Below are positions 26,168 to 35,366 of a DNA stretch of 64,000 bases, piece by piece. Numbering within the stretch: the first letter of the stretch is position 1; each line of letters starts with the position of its first letter. A model generated the notes under the pieces. That model searched no databases and was not told the origin of the DNA. It worked only from the letters and a program-made list of their open reading frames with translations. The stretch lies in NCBI RefSeq assembly GCF_019084545.1, contig NZ_JAHREP010000005.1, forward strand, positions 124,001 through 188,000, read 5' to 3'. This DNA is from Marinobacterium ramblicola. GTDB lineage: Bacteria; Pseudomonadota; Gammaproteobacteria; Pseudomonadales; Balneatricaceae. The position numbers and the translations under genes were made by a program.

Positions 26168-27373
26168 ATGAAAACCGAGATACTGCAACACTATCAGTCA
26201 ACACCCGAAGGCCAGGAGGCGGAAGCGATACTGCGCACCTGCGTGCACTGCGGCTTTTGCACCGCGACCTGTCCGACCTACCAAGAGCTGAACGACGAGC
26301 GTGATGGCCCTCGCGGGCGCATCTACCTGATCAAGCAGTTGCTGGAAACCGATGAGGTCAGCGAAAAAACCCGGACCCATCTGGACCGTTGCCTGACCTG
26401 CCGAAGCTGCGAGACCACCTGCCCCTCCGGGGTGGAGTATGGGCGGCTGGTCGACATCGGCCGGGGGCTGATCGAACAGAAGCTGCAACGGCCGCCATCG
26501 GAGCGCTTGATGCGCTGGGGACTGCGCAAGATCCTGCCCTATCCGAAGCGGTTTGGGGCGCTGCTGAAGGCTGGACAGACCTTCCGCCCGCTGCTGCCGG
26601 AGGCGCTGAAGCGCAAGCTGCCGCCCAAGCGACAGGCATCGCCCTGGCCCCAGCAGCGTCATGAGCGGGTGATGCTGGCGCTGGCCGGTTGTGCGCAATC
26701 CTCGGCGGCGCCCAATACCAATGCTGCTGCGGCACGGGTGCTGGATCGCCTGGGGATAACTCTGGTGGAGGCGCCGGACGCCGGCTGTTGCGGCGCCGTC
26801 AGTTATCACCTGTCGGCGCACGATGAGGGGCTGGATTTCATGCGCCGCAATATCGATGCCTGGTGGCCCGCCGTCGAAGCGGGCTGTGAAGCGATCGTCA
26901 TGACCGCCTCCGGCTGCGGCGCCATGGTGCAGGAGTACGGCCATCTGTTGCGCCATGATCCCGCCTATGCCGACAAGGCGGCGCGGATCAGCGCGCTGAC
27001 TAGGGATATCGGTGAGATCCTGCTCGCCGAGGACTTGAGTCGGTTGAAAACCAGGGCGCAGGGCAGGATCGCCGTGCACTGCCCCTGCACCCTGCAGCAC
27101 GCGATGAAGCAGGGCGGGGTGGTGGAACAGGTGCTGAAAAAGGCCGGTTTCGAGCTGGCGCAGACCCGGGATAACCACCTCTGCTGCGGCTCCGCCGGTA
27201 CCTACTCGATTCTACAGCCGCAGATGAGTCAGCGCTTGTTGGCCAACAAGCTGGAGGCGCTGACCGGTGACCATCCAGAGCGGATCGTCACCTCCAATAT
27301 CGGCTGCCAGCTGCATCTGGAGACCAAGTCAGAGGTGCCGGTACAGCACTGGATCGAACTTCTGGACAGCTAG
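26168..27373 (+). CDS. glcF: Glycolate oxidase, iron-sulfur subunit GlcF
   Basis: A 401-residue protein with two 4Fe-4S motifs near the N-terminus (CVHCGFCTATCPTY and CLTCRSCETTCPSGVEYG) and two C-terminal cysteine-rich CCG domains (DAGCCGAVSYH and NHLCCGSAG). It carries electrons from the flavin subunits toward the quinone pool. The start at 26168 is preceded by GGAGCG; a longer reading from 26129 runs into glcE. It is the last gene of the glc operon. The 148 bases after it hold nothing recognised. Confidence 0.94.
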   Translation: MKTEILQHYQSTPEGQEAEAILRTCVHCGFCTATCPTYQELNDERDGPRGRIYLIKQLLETDEVSEKTRTHLDRCLTCRSCETTCPSGVEYGRLVDIGRGLIEQKLQRPPSERLMRWGLRKILPYPKRFGALLKAGQTFRPLLPEALKRKLPPKRQASPWPQQRHERVMLALAGCAQSSAAPNTNAAAARVLDRLGITLVEAPDAGCCGAVSYHLSAHDEGLDFMRRNIDAWWPAVEAGCEAIVMTASGCGAMVQEYGHLLRHDPAYADKAARISALTRDIGEILLAEDLSRLKTRAQGRIAVHCPCTLQHAMKQGGVVEQVLKKAGFELAQTRDNHLCCGSAGTYSILQPQMSQRLLANKLEALTGDHPERIVTSNIGCQLHLETKSEVPVQHWIELLDS

Positions 27374-27521
27374 GGACTAAATTTCACATTGATTAGTCTG
27401 GCTGATCATGTCGTTAGCGCTGTTGCGGCAGAGAGTGCGATTGTGGTCGAAATCGATTCGAAGCAGTGTTCCCTACTCCATGAAGTGGAGCCTGAAGCCT
27501 TTGGTATCCTGCTGCAGCATC

Positions 27522-27869
27522 TTACGCGGCCCGTGGGTGCACCTCTTTGTCCAGCCGGTCGCCCAGTTCCCGTTCTGCCGTGCGTAGGTCGTAGTCGCTC
27601 TGCAGGTTCAGCCAGAACTGGGCCGAGGTGCCGAAGTAGCGCGCCAGACGCAGGGCGGTATCGGCGGTGATGGACCGGCCACCGTTAATGATGGTGGTAA
27701 TGCGCCCCGGAGGTACGCTGATATCCTTGGCCAGCCGGTAGGCTGTAATCTCCAGGGGCTCCAGGAACTCCTCCTGCAGGATAGTGCCAGGGTGAGCGAT
27801 CGGCAGCAGTTCCCCGGTGGTGTGGTTCCCGAGGTCCAGCTTTTTAATGTCGGTTTTATCTATGGTCAT
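27522..27869 (-). CDS. higA: HigA-family antitoxin
   Basis: A 115-residue HigA/VapI-type antitoxin with an Xre helix-turn-helix (PLEITAYRLAKDISVPPGRITTIINGGRSITADTALRLARYFG, residues ~37-80) and the conserved IAHPGTILQEEFLEP lead. It neutralises the toxin encoded immediately upstream and represses the operon. It lies nine bases after higB. The toxin-first order is typical of hig loci. Confidence 0.92.
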   Translation of the reverse strand: MTIDKTDIKKLDLGNHTTGELLPIAHPGTILQEEFLEPLEITAYRLAKDISVPPGRITTIINGGRSITADTALRLARYFGTSAQFWLNLQSDYDLRTAERELGDRLDKEVHPRAA

Positions 27870-27878
27870 AGACCCTCC

Positions 27879-28160
27879 TTAGTGATAGTCGGTTATTTCC
27901 ACGTTGTAGGCGTGGCCCTCCTCCCATTCAAAGCAGATCCGCCACTGGTTGTTGATGCGGATGCTGTATTGCCCGGCGCGGTCACCCTTGAGTGCTTCCA
28001 GACGGTTGGCTGGTGGAACCCGCAAGTCATCCAGTTGCGTGGCAGCCTCGATCATGCGGAGCTTGGTCAAGGCTCTTGCCTGAAGGTCACCCGGCAGCTT
28101 CTTGGCTACTTTGCCGTCGAAGATTGTGGCGGTCGCTTTGTCTTTGAATGTCTTGATCAT
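27879..28160 (-). CDS. higB: HigB-family toxin (RelE fold)
   Basis: A 93-residue RelE/HigB-type mRNA endoribonuclease toxin that acts on the ribosome. Conserved pieces are MIKTFKDK, ARALTKLRMIEAATQLDDLRVPPANRLEALKGDRAGQYSIRIN and WRICFEWEEGHAYNVEITDYH, the last containing the usual C-terminal catalytic region. The length is normal and the gene looks intact. It is first in the higBA operon, with a palindromic operator just upstream. Confidence 0.93.
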   Translation of the reverse strand: MIKTFKDKATATIFDGKVAKKLPGDLQARALTKLRMIEAATQLDDLRVPPANRLEALKGDRAGQYSIRINNQWRICFEWEEGHAYNVEITDYH

Positions 28161-28178
28161 GGAAAATATTAACGCCGC

Positions 28179-28192
28179 GCGTATATATACGC
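28179..28192. promoter_or_regulatory. Probable HigA operator
   Basis: A perfect 14-base palindrome, GCGTATATATACGC, lies 19 bases upstream of the higB start and overlaps an AT-rich -10-like sequence. Self-repression by HigA binding to such a site is the standard control of hig operons; the assignment is by position and symmetry. Confidence 0.6.
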
Positions 28193-28199
28193 AAGTTGT

Positions 28200-28443
28200 A
28201 ATTAGTTAAATGGTCGGCTATCCGGGTGATATCGAGCAGCTGTGCCCCGATGCGGCCGCAACCACCCGGCATAACGAGGATCTCGGCTTACGGCGTGCTG
28301 CATTCTTGCCAATAGCCAGGCTTTCGGGAGTGATGAGCAATAGCAACGAAACTAGGTTCCGAGTCAAGGTTGCTCATATTAGAACCATGCTGCAGCCTCT
28401 ATCGCTTCCTGCAGGCTTCTTCCAGTATCCTTACTGTTCGCAC
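28200..28443 (-). pseudogene. Decayed ParE/RelE-type toxin next to an orphan antitoxin
   Basis: Directly after the antitoxin stop, a GTG at 28443 opens VRTVRILEEACRK and soon hits a stop. In other frames recognisable toxin pieces follow: EAIEAAAWF, a stop, then YEQP and LGT with stops replacing residues where these toxins read EAxxYYEQQxPGLGxEF. Further on, a frame gives EILV, then VVAAASGH and SPG, recalling the usual C-terminal pattern. Several frameshifts and stops show that the gene is dead. The boundaries are approximate and the call is by eye. Confidence 0.45.
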
Positions 28444-28445
28444 TG

Positions 28446-28682
28446 TTACAAGCCTATTCTCGCTCGCATCTTGGTTCGGAACTCTTCGCGGCTGAGCAGC
28501 GTAGCTTTTCCGCTTTTGACCTTGGACACACGGCGAATGATTTCATCTTTCCAAGCTTGCTCAACAGAGTCGTCACCGGGGCCGTCCAGGCTCATTATGA
28601 GCTCGCGGGCCGGCGCTGCACGTTCCGACTTGGAGAGAGTCAAAATCCGGGAGCGTAGGTGATTTAGTGTTTCGGTAGTCAT
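28446..28682 (-). CDS. Addiction-module antitoxin (Unstab_antitox family), orphan
   Basis: A 78-residue protein of the putative addiction-module component family. The pattern LTLSKSERAAPARELIMSLDG, followed by EQAWKDEIIRRVSKVKSGKATLLSREEF, is the classical family signature (L..R..L...L...L, then W..EI..R......G). Such antitoxins pair with a ParE/RelE toxin encoded just downstream. Here that place is taken by a decayed toxin, so this is an orphan antitoxin. The 197 bases upstream of it show no gene. Confidence 0.8.
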   Translation of the reverse strand: MTTETLNHLRSRILTLSKSERAAPARELIMSLDGPGDDSVEQAWKDEIIRRVSKVKSGKATLLSREEFRTKMRARIGL

Positions 28683-28879
28683 GGTGTCTCCGCGAGTGGC
28701 AATACAGGCAGGCTATCCAGATTCAAAGTCTCAATCAGTATCAAGGTCAGTTACGACGACGCTCACTGAGAATGTTTTGTGGCTAAACAGATAGCCGCTA
28801 TTGTCCCGGGTTTTGCGTTTTATGGTGCGCCCCATTTCTTGAAGCCGGTGCCGGCGTCACATTACATGAGATTTGACCG

Positions 28880-29683
28880 CTATCGACTATGCGTCGACTC
28901 GAAGATCTTGTCGGCGTTGCCTTCGATGAAGCCTTGAAACAGCTGGCCGGGAGACTCCTCGTAGCGCAGCGCGAACTCGTAGAAGCAGCTGGGTACGAGG
29001 TGGGTCTCGCCCTCGGCGAAGGTCACCGCGATGCGGTCGGCCAGTGTCGATGACTGCTCCAGCAGCACCTTGGGCGAGCCCTTGATCTCACCGCCCAGGT
29101 CGTTGAGGGCGAACCCTTTCTCCTTCAGCAGGTGGTTGACCGCCTTCAGGTTGGGCAGGGTTTCCAGGTGGTTGACGCTGACCGTGAAATGGTTGGCGCG
29201 CAAGCCCAGCACCGACAGCCAGGCCGCGTATTCGCTCTCGTCGCGCAGGGCACGGTAGGCTTCATAGGTGGGCATGGCCCAGAGTCGTCCACGCCAGAAG
29301 ATATCGGGGCTGGAGGCGGCATCCCGCGGGATCTGGGCGATATAGGTGTGCAGTATCGCCTGTGCCTTGTCGGAGAGTTTGCCTATCTCCAGTTCGCTGA
29401 GGAAAATCTTCGGCGCCGTCGGATCCTCGGTATGCATGTAGGCGCGCGCATGCAGCTTCTTGTGCTCGAAACGGTACTGGCCGTAAGCGCGGTAGCCCAG
29501 CTGCTCCAGCAGCGGCTGTAGCCGCGCCAGCGCTACCGGGCTGTCGGCCAGGGTACGAAACGCCACATGGTCGTTGATGATTTGCTCGCCGCGCTCGACG
29601 AACAGCTGCTGAATCGCCTCTGCCTGTGGCGTGATATCCACATAGTCGTGCCAGAGTCGGTCGAAAAACCGGTGATGATTCAT
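28880..29683 (-). CDS. DUF1338-family protein (2-oxoadipate dioxygenase/decarboxylase-like)
   Basis: A 267-residue DUF1338 protein with a VOC-like metal-binding fold. Landmarks are NDHVAFRTL (metal His), KIFLSELEIGKLS, NHFTVSVNHLETL (metal His), GEIKGSPKVLLEQSSTLAD and CFYEFALRYEESPGQLFQGF (metal Glu), ending ADKIFESTH. The HglS branch converts 2-oxoadipate to 2-hydroxyglutarate in lysine breakdown; whether this shorter member does the same is not certain. The start at 29683 is preceded by GGAGGAGG; a longer reading from 29731 lacks support. No lysine-catabolism neighbours are present. Confidence 0.85.
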   Translation of the reverse strand: MNHHRFFDRLWHDYVDITPQAEAIQQLFVERGEQIINDHVAFRTLADSPVALARLQPLLEQLGYRAYGQYRFEHKKLHARAYMHTEDPTAPKIFLSELEIGKLSDKAQAILHTYIAQIPRDAASSPDIFWRGRLWAMPTYEAYRALRDESEYAAWLSVLGLRANHFTVSVNHLETLPNLKAVNHLLKEKGFALNDLGGEIKGSPKVLLEQSSTLADRIAVTFAEGETHLVPSCFYEFALRYEESPGQLFQGFIEGNADKIFESTHSR

Positions 29684-29901
29684 GGCCCACCTCCTCCCGC
29701 TGCAACAACGCATGCCTGCTGTCATTGTCATGGGAATTTAAGCTCTATCTCTATGTAAGAGCGTAGAGCGGGTGGGGGAATCTGTCGAAATTGGCACGCC
29801 GAAAACAGCTGTTTGATCTGTAACCGGTTTGTCGCCTGCCTGTCATCCGGCGAGTTCAGAGTATTGGCTCCCCTTCATGAACGGATACGGACAAACTGGA
29901 T

Positions 29902-31494
29902 ATGAAACCGACTCTGCTTGCATCCGCACTCTCGTTGACGCTGGGCGTGGCGCTGACCAACACCGCACTGGCGGGATTCTCCGTCACCCAGACCGGCCAT
30001 TTCGCCGAGACCTGCAGCGATACCGACGAAGGCGGCTGTACCGAGATTTCCGACTACAGTCATACCGCGCAACGCCTCTATGTCACCAACGGCACCGACA
30101 ACAAGCTGCGTATCCTGGCGCTGGATGAAAACGGTGCGCTGAGCGCCATGAGCGAAGAGAGCGGCGTGCCCAGCGAGATCGATCTTGCGCCCTATGGTGG
30201 CGGCCCGAACAGCGTTGCCGTGTACGGCGATTGGGTTGCGGTAGCGATCGAAGCTGACAACAAACAGCAGAACGGCAAGGTGGTGGTGTTCGATCTGGAC
30301 GGCAATTATCAGCGCTCGATCAGCGTCGGTGCGCTGCCGGACATGCTGACTTTCACTCCTGATGGGCGCTATCTGCTGGTGGCCAACGAGGGCGAACCGA
30401 ACGACAGCTACACCCGGGATCCGGAAGGCTCGATCAGTATTATCGATACCCAACGCAGCTGGCGGGTGCGCAGCGCTGACTTTCATTTCAGCAACGATGC
30501 CAATCGCGGTGTCGAAAACGGGGTAAACCCGGCTGAAATGGCCCAGGGCAAGGCCAAGGGCGCCGACCAGCTCAGCTACGAGGTGCGCCTGTTCGGACCC
30601 GGTGCAACCGCCGCGCAGGACTTCGAGCCCGAGTACATTGCGGTATCGCCGGACTCCAGGACCGCCTGGGTTTCGCTGCAGGAGAACAACGCCCTGGCGA
30701 TCGTCGATATCGAAAAAGCCAAGGTAATCGACGTGGTTGGCCTGGGTTACAAGGACCACATGCTGCCAAGCAACACGCTGGATGCCAGCAACGAAGATGC
30801 CGGCATCAATCTGCAGAACTGGCCGGTACTGGGTATGTACCTGCCCGATGCCATCGCCGCTCTGGATGCCGACGGCGAGGTGTATATCCTCTCCGCCAAC
30901 GAGGGTGACTCTCGCGACTACGACGGTTACTCGGAGGAGGCGCGGGTGAAGGATCTGCTGTTGGACCCGGCCGCCTTCGCCGGTTTCGATATCGACGAAC
31001 TGCAGAAGAAGCAGAACCTCGGCCGCCTGAAGGTGACCACCTCTCAGGGTGACGAGGATGGCGACGGCGATTTCGACAAACTGTATGCCTATGGTGCCCG
31101 CTCCTTCTCGGTCTGGAACAGCAAGGCGGAGCGGGTGTGGGATTCCGGCAACCAGTTCGAGACCCTGCTGGCTCAGTACGCCGGTGAGGGCTCCGAGGTG
31201 TGGGAGGATAACCGCAGCGACGACAAGGGGCCGGAGCCGGAGTCGATCGTGGTCGGTGAGCTGGACGGCAAGCCGTACGCCTTTATCGGCCTGGAGCGAA
31301 CCAGCGGCATCTTCATCTACGATCTGGAAAACCCGAAAGCGCCGAAGGCGGCCGGGGTCATGGACATAGAGGAGCTGGGCGATCTGGCGCCGGAAGGACT
31401 CAAGTTCATAGCCAACGGAGATAGCGGCTGGCTGGTGGTCACCAGCGAGGTCAGCAGTACGGTATCGGTCTATCGCGTGAGCGTCGTGGACTAA
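29902..31494 (+). CDS. Secreted choice-of-anchor I family beta-propeller protein
   Basis: A 530-residue exported protein with a clear Sec signal peptide (MKPTLLASALSLTLGVALTN, cleavage near ALAGFS). The mature part shows propeller-blade repeats such as GGGPNSVAVYGDWVAVAIEAD, LPDMLTFTPDGRYLLVANEGEPND and PEYIAVSPDSRTAWVSLQENNALAIVD, and the family-typical LSANEGDSRDYDGYSEEARVKDL. An acidic DEDGDGDFDK stretch near residue 385 looks like a calcium site. Such proteins are extracellular or periplasmic, are often annotated as phosphatase-like, and have no firm function. It is followed by a strong terminator. Confidence 0.8.
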   Translation: MKPTLLASALSLTLGVALTNTALAGFSVTQTGHFAETCSDTDEGGCTEISDYSHTAQRLYVTNGTDNKLRILALDENGALSAMSEESGVPSEIDLAPYGGGPNSVAVYGDWVAVAIEADNKQQNGKVVVFDLDGNYQRSISVGALPDMLTFTPDGRYLLVANEGEPNDSYTRDPEGSISIIDTQRSWRVRSADFHFSNDANRGVENGVNPAEMAQGKAKGADQLSYEVRLFGPGATAAQDFEPEYIAVSPDSRTAWVSLQENNALAIVDIEKAKVIDVVGLGYKDHMLPSNTLDASNEDAGINLQNWPVLGMYLPDAIAALDADGEVYILSANEGDSRDYDGYSEEARVKDLLLDPAAFAGFDIDELQKKQNLGRLKVTTSQGDEDGDGDFDKLYAYGARSFSVWNSKAERVWDSGNQFETLLAQYAGEGSEVWEDNRSDDKGPEPESIVVGELDGKPYAFIGLERTSGIFIYDLENPKAPKAAGVMDIEELGDLAPEGLKFIANGDSGWLVVTSEVSSTVSVYRVSVVD

Positions 31495-31506
31495 GTTTGG
31501 AGTAAT

Positions 31507-31544
31507 AAAAAGCCCCGCTGTCGTTAAGGCATGCGGGGCTTTTT
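31507..31544. terminator. Bidirectional intrinsic terminator
   Basis: A 12-base stem, AAAAAGCCCCGC/GCGGGGCTTTTT, lies between the convergent propeller and YceI genes. The A-run before and T-run after make it a good terminator in both directions. Confidence 0.9.
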
Positions 31545-31559
31545 CGTTTGCCGCCTGGT

Positions 31560-32144
31560 TTACTTCGGCGTGGCTTCCACGTCGATCTGCAGGTGCACCT
31601 CGTCACCGATCGCCGGCAGGCCGTAGTTCATGCCGAACTCGCTGCGCTTGACCGTACCGGTGGCGGTGAAACCGGCCAGCGGCTGCTTGTTGAACGGGTG
31701 CGGGCCGACTTTGTTGACCACCAGATCCAGCGTCACCGGCTTGGTCACGCCGAGCAGGGTCAGCTCACCCTCGAGCTTGGCCGTGTTGTCGCCGGTCTTG
31801 GTGATCTTGGTGCTCTCGAAGGTCATCTCCGGGAACTCGGCGGCGTTGAAGAAATCCGGCGAGGCCAGGTGCTCGTTGCGCTTGCCGTGGAAGGTGTTGA
31901 CCGATTCGGTATCGATACTGATGGTCACGCTGGAGTTTTCGATGTTGTCGGCATCGAACTGCACATCACCCTCGAACTTGTCGAAACGGCCGAACATGTT
32001 GGAGAAGCCCAGGTGGTTGATATTGAACACCACGGCAGAGTGCGCCATGTCCATTGCGTAGGGTACCGGTGCCGCCTGGGCGATGCCGGTGGTAGACAGG
32101 CTCGCCGCCAGCAGGCCAGCGCCAAACAGTGCTTTTACGTTCAT
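31560..32144 (-). CDS. YceI-family periplasmic protein
   Basis: A 194-residue YceI-type lipocalin-like protein. The signal peptide (MNVKALFGAGLLAASLSTTG, cleavage near AQA) is followed by the family pattern: MDMAHSAVVFNINHLGFSNMFGRFDKFEGDV, SVTISIDTESVNT and ASPDFFNAAEFPEMTFESTKI. Members bind polyisoprenoid lipids in a hydrophobic barrel, and some are linked to isoprenoid quinones or stress. It probably sits in the periplasm. It is followed on its strand by the shared terminator. Confidence 0.92.
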   Translation of the reverse strand: MNVKALFGAGLLAASLSTTGIAQAAPVPYAMDMAHSAVVFNINHLGFSNMFGRFDKFEGDVQFDADNIENSSVTISIDTESVNTFHGKRNEHLASPDFFNAAEFPEMTFESTKITKTGDNTAKLEGELTLLGVTKPVTLDLVVNKVGPHPFNKQPLAGFTATGTVKRSEFGMNYGLPAIGDEVHLQIDVEATPK

Positions 32145-32210
32145 CTTTCCTATCCTCTGGTTCAGTCTGGTCGAAGCCAGTTGGGTTTAAGGGGCTAACG
32201 GGTCGGTGTT

Positions 32211-33047
32211 TCAGTATCCTGAGCTGCTCGGCTCGCTCATCATCCAGGCGGTGCCGACGGCCACGGCGCATACCGCGACAGCCGTGCCGGTCACCAACAG
32301 GGCGCGCAGCGCCTGACTCTCCATGTTGCGGCCAACACGGTCTACCAGCAGCAGCGGGGTGAGCAACAGCAGCGCCCAGCCATTGGCCTTGGTGTAAAAC
32401 AGCATCTGGGTGGCCAGCGCCAACAGTGCGGTCAGTGTACTCAACTGGACGGTGGCATTGAGCGGGAAGCGCCGGGTCGGCCAGTTCCACAGCAGGAAAC
32501 CGCCGAGTGCCGCCATCAGCGCGAAGCCGATCTGGGCCATGGAGGCCGAGGCACCGATCAGCGTGATGGCGCCGATACCGGCACTGGCCAACAGCAGCAG
32601 GATACCGCCATCCAGGCTGTCTCGACGCTCGAGACAACGCTGCTGAGCCAGCATCGGTGCGGCGAACAGCATCGGCAACAGGATCCAGCCCGCGACGTCG
32701 ATCCGGTCGAAGCGTCCGTAAAGGAGCCAGCCGATGCCGGTAATTGCCAGCACCGCCATGGCAGTCTGCTGCACACGAGCCCTCAGATCGAGGCTGTCGA
32801 TCAGCAGCCCCAGCAGCAGGGCTCCCGCCACCAGATAGGGGAGTTTCTGCGACGAGGAACGAGGGGGAAACACCGGGGCCTGGATCAGCGCCTGACAGAC
32901 CAGGAAGCTGAGCGTCACTGCAACGGCGGCCAGACGTATGCCGAATGCCGGGCCGAGCACGAGCCGTATAAGACCGGTCAGGCCAAGGCTCAGCAGCAGT
33001 GGCAATACCGCGCTTTGGATAACAGGGTTGTCCAGTATCGATGTCAC
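32211..33047 (-). CDS. Multi-pass membrane protein of unknown function
   Basis: A 278-residue, strongly hydrophobic protein with about nine predicted membrane segments (for example VIQSAVLPLLLSLGLTGLIRL, LPYLVAGALLLGLLIDSL, GGILLLLASAGIGAITLIGA). I see no recognisable family signature. The GTG start at 33047 is chosen because GAGGAG precedes it; readings from 33173 extend into a sequence without a ribosome site. It lies between yceI and, divergently, the two-component genes. Its job is not apparent. Confidence 0.75.
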   Translation of the reverse strand: MTSILDNPVIQSAVLPLLLSLGLTGLIRLVLGPAFGIRLAAVAVTLSFLVCQALIQAPVFPPRSSSQKLPYLVAGALLLGLLIDSLDLRARVQQTAMAVLAITGIGWLLYGRFDRIDVAGWILLPMLFAAPMLAQQRCLERRDSLDGGILLLLASAGIGAITLIGASASMAQIGFALMAALGGFLLWNWPTRRFPLNATVQLSTLTALLALATQMLFYTKANGWALLLLTPLLLVDRVGRNMESQALRALLVTGTAVAVCAVAVGTAWMMSEPSSSGY

Positions 33048-33234
33048 GTGAGCTCCTCGGCTGATCCGATCCTTTGACCTATTAAGCCTGATAAATGTAT
33101 TAAAAGTTTTTCGATCCCGGATCATTTTGTCGCAATCTGTATCAACCTCTGTAACGGGTACAGATTGATACAATTGGCGTTCGCACTACCGCCCGGTGAT
33201 CGGATAAGCTGATGCAGTAGTACTACCGGTTGGC

Positions 33235-33954
33235 ATGATCATGAACAACACCCCCCACATTCTCGTTGTCGACGACCATCAGGAGATCCGTGACCTGGTG
33301 GCGAACTATCTCGAGCAATTCGACTTTCGCGTCACCACCGCCCGCGACGGGCAGGAGATGAAGCGGATACTGGAGGTCAGCGCCATCGACCTGATCGTGC
33401 TCGACCTGATGATGCCGGGCGAGGATGGCCTGAGCCTCTGCCGCCAACTGCGCGAATCGAGCCAGATTCCGATCATCATGGTCACCGCGATGGCGGAGCA
33501 GACCGATCGTGTGGTGGGGCTGGAGATGGGCGCCGACGATTATCTGACCAAGCCGTTCTTCCCTCGCGAGCTGCTGGCGCGGATCAAGGCGGTACTGCGC
33601 CGGGCCGAGGCGCTGCCGCGTCAGCGCGAGCCGCTGCAGGTGGAGCGGCTCAGCTTCGACCGCTGGGTACTCGATGTGGCCCGGCGTGAACTGGTCGGCA
33701 GCGATGAGGTTGCGGTGCCGCTCAGTACTGCTGAATTCAAGCTGCTGTCCACCTTTCTGGCCCACCCGCACCGGGTGTTGAGTCGCGAACAACTGCTCGA
33801 TCTGACCAGCGGGCGGCAGGCGGAGGTGTTCGATCGCAGTATCGATAACCAGGTCAGCCGGTTGCGGCGCAAGATCGAGCGCGACAGCACCCATCCGCAA
33901 CTGATCAAAACCGTATGGGGCGGCGGCTATATGCTCACCGTGGATGTTCGGTGA
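33235..33954 (+). CDS. OmpR/PhoB-family response regulator
   Basis: A 239-residue regulator with a receiver domain (residues ~8-120: acidic pair in VVDDHQ, phospho-acceptor Asp57 in VLDLMMPGEDG, Lys in LTKPF) and a C-terminal winged helix (~140-235: LSTAEFKLLSTFLAHPHRVLSREQLLD, ending KTVWGGGYML). It is coupled to its kinase gene through a TGATG overlap. The linker and kinase type are closest to the OmpR/EnvZ and RstA/RstB group. Targets are unknown; the divergent membrane-protein gene is one candidate. Confidence 0.93.
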   Translation: MIMNNTPHILVVDDHQEIRDLVANYLEQFDFRVTTARDGQEMKRILEVSAIDLIVLDLMMPGEDGLSLCRQLRESSQIPIIMVTAMAEQTDRVVGLEMGADDYLTKPFFPRELLARIKAVLRRAEALPRQREPLQVERLSFDRWVLDVARRELVGSDEVAVPLSTAEFKLLSTFLAHPHRVLSREQLLDLTSGRQAEVFDRSIDNQVSRLRRKIERDSTHPQLIKTVWGGGYMLTVDVR

Positions 33955-35327
33955 TGCTGCGCTACCTGCGACAGAGCCTGCCCGGCCGCGTGATCGGTCT
34001 GCTGATCCTGGCCCTGGGCGTGGTCAACGCGACCACCGTGTATGTGTTCTTCGAGGAGCGCGGTCGCGCCGTGCGCCTGAGCCAGATGGAGGATCTGGTG
34101 TCGCGCAGTGCGGCGATGGACCGCCTGCTGGATGAGACGCCACTGGCGATGCGCAGCGAGGTGCTTGGCGCGGTAACCAGCGAGCGTTTCCAGTTCAGCA
34201 TCGGCGATAGCGCCACGGCGGATCCCTATAACCGGGCGGCACTGGATCACCCGCTCTATCAACGCCTCAGAGAGCTGGCCGACGCCGATGCCGCACATGC
34301 CCAGCTGTCGATCAGCCCGCGCTATTACTGGTGTTACAGCTGGGTACAAAACCTGCTCAAACCCAACCTGCTGTTCGATCCGGGCGAAGCGGCGCTGCCG
34401 ATCGCCAGCCTGTCGATCCTGCGTCCGGATGGTCAGTGGCTCAACGCTACGCTCAGATCGCCGAGCAGCCTGCCGGGCTGGATCGCGCCGCTGCTGGTGG
34501 CGCTGGCGCTGTTTTCGCTGACGGTCACCGTGGTGGTGTTGATCGTGCGCCATGTGTCGGCCCCTCTGGGTTGCCTGAGCAAGGCGGCCGACCGTATCGG
34601 CCGTGGCGAGCTGAACGAGCCGATCCCGGAATACGGCTCGGAAGACGTGATACGCACCACCCGTGCCTTCAACCGTATGCAGGAGCGCCTGCAGCGCTTC
34701 GTCGGCGACCGCACCCGGATGATGGCCGCGATCTCGCACGACCTCCGCACGCCGCTGACCACCCTGCGCCTGCATGCCGAATTTATCGAGCCCGCCGACC
34801 GCCGCGACAAGGTGCTCTGCATCCTCGGTCAGATGCAGGAGATGCTGGAAGCGACGCTGACCTTCACCCGCGAAGCCTCGGTCGAAGAGGAGCGGCGCAC
34901 GGTCGACCTGTCGGCGCTGATCGGCAGCATCTGCGAAGACCTGCGCGACCTGGGCCAGGAGATCGAATACGACGAGTCCCAGCGCGTGCCCTACCTGTGC
35001 CGACCCGGCTCGGTCCGCCGCGCACTGACCAACCTGATCGAGAATGCGTGCAAGTACGGCGGGCAAGCCGAGGTGGAGCTGAGTGTCCGAGGCGATTCTC
35101 TGCAGATCGCCGTGCGCGACAGGGGGCCGGGGATCCCGGAGGCGGACCAGCTGCGGGTGTTCGATCCCTTCGTTCGCCTCGAAACCTCACGCAGCCGCGA
35201 AACCGGCGGCATCGGCCTGGGCCTCTCCATCGCCCGCACCATCGCCCACTCCCACGGCGGCGAGATTCGGTTGAGTAACCGGGCCGAGGGCGGGCTGGAG
35301 GTGGTGTTGGAGCTGCCGAATCACTAG
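33954..35327 (+). CDS. Sensor histidine kinase (EnvZ/RstB-like)
   Basis: A 457-residue membrane kinase. First membrane helix ~12-32 (VIGLLILALGVVNATTVYVF), periplasmic sensor ~33-175, second helix ~178-200 (IAPLLVALALFSLTVTVVVL), HAMP domain (VSAPLGCLSKAADRIGRGELNEPI), phospho-acceptor helix AAISHDLRTPLTTLRLH with His at about 262, then N box (LIENACKYGG), G1 (DRGPGIPE) and G2 (GGIGLGLSIA). It phosphorylates the regulator encoded immediately upstream. The start at 33954 overlaps the regulator stop (TGATG). Confidence 0.93.
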   Translation: MLRYLRQSLPGRVIGLLILALGVVNATTVYVFFEERGRAVRLSQMEDLVSRSAAMDRLLDETPLAMRSEVLGAVTSERFQFSIGDSATADPYNRAALDHPLYQRLRELADADAAHAQLSISPRYYWCYSWVQNLLKPNLLFDPGEAALPIASLSILRPDGQWLNATLRSPSSLPGWIAPLLVALALFSLTVTVVVLIVRHVSAPLGCLSKAADRIGRGELNEPIPEYGSEDVIRTTRAFNRMQERLQRFVGDRTRMMAAISHDLRTPLTTLRLHAEFIEPADRRDKVLCILGQMQEMLEATLTFTREASVEEERRTVDLSALIGSICEDLRDLGQEIEYDESQRVPYLCRPGSVRRALTNLIENACKYGGQAEVELSVRGDSLQIAVRDRGPGIPEADQLRVFDPFVRLETSRSRETGGIGLGLSIARTIAHSHGGEIRLSNRAEGGLEVVLELPNH

Positions 35328-35366
35328 TCTGGTGAAGGGTGTACGGCAGCTCCGGAGATACGGACC

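Noticed and set aside
27389-27670. 93-residue open frame after glcF
   Set aside because: No family resemblance, and its second half overlaps the well-supported higA gene on the other strand.
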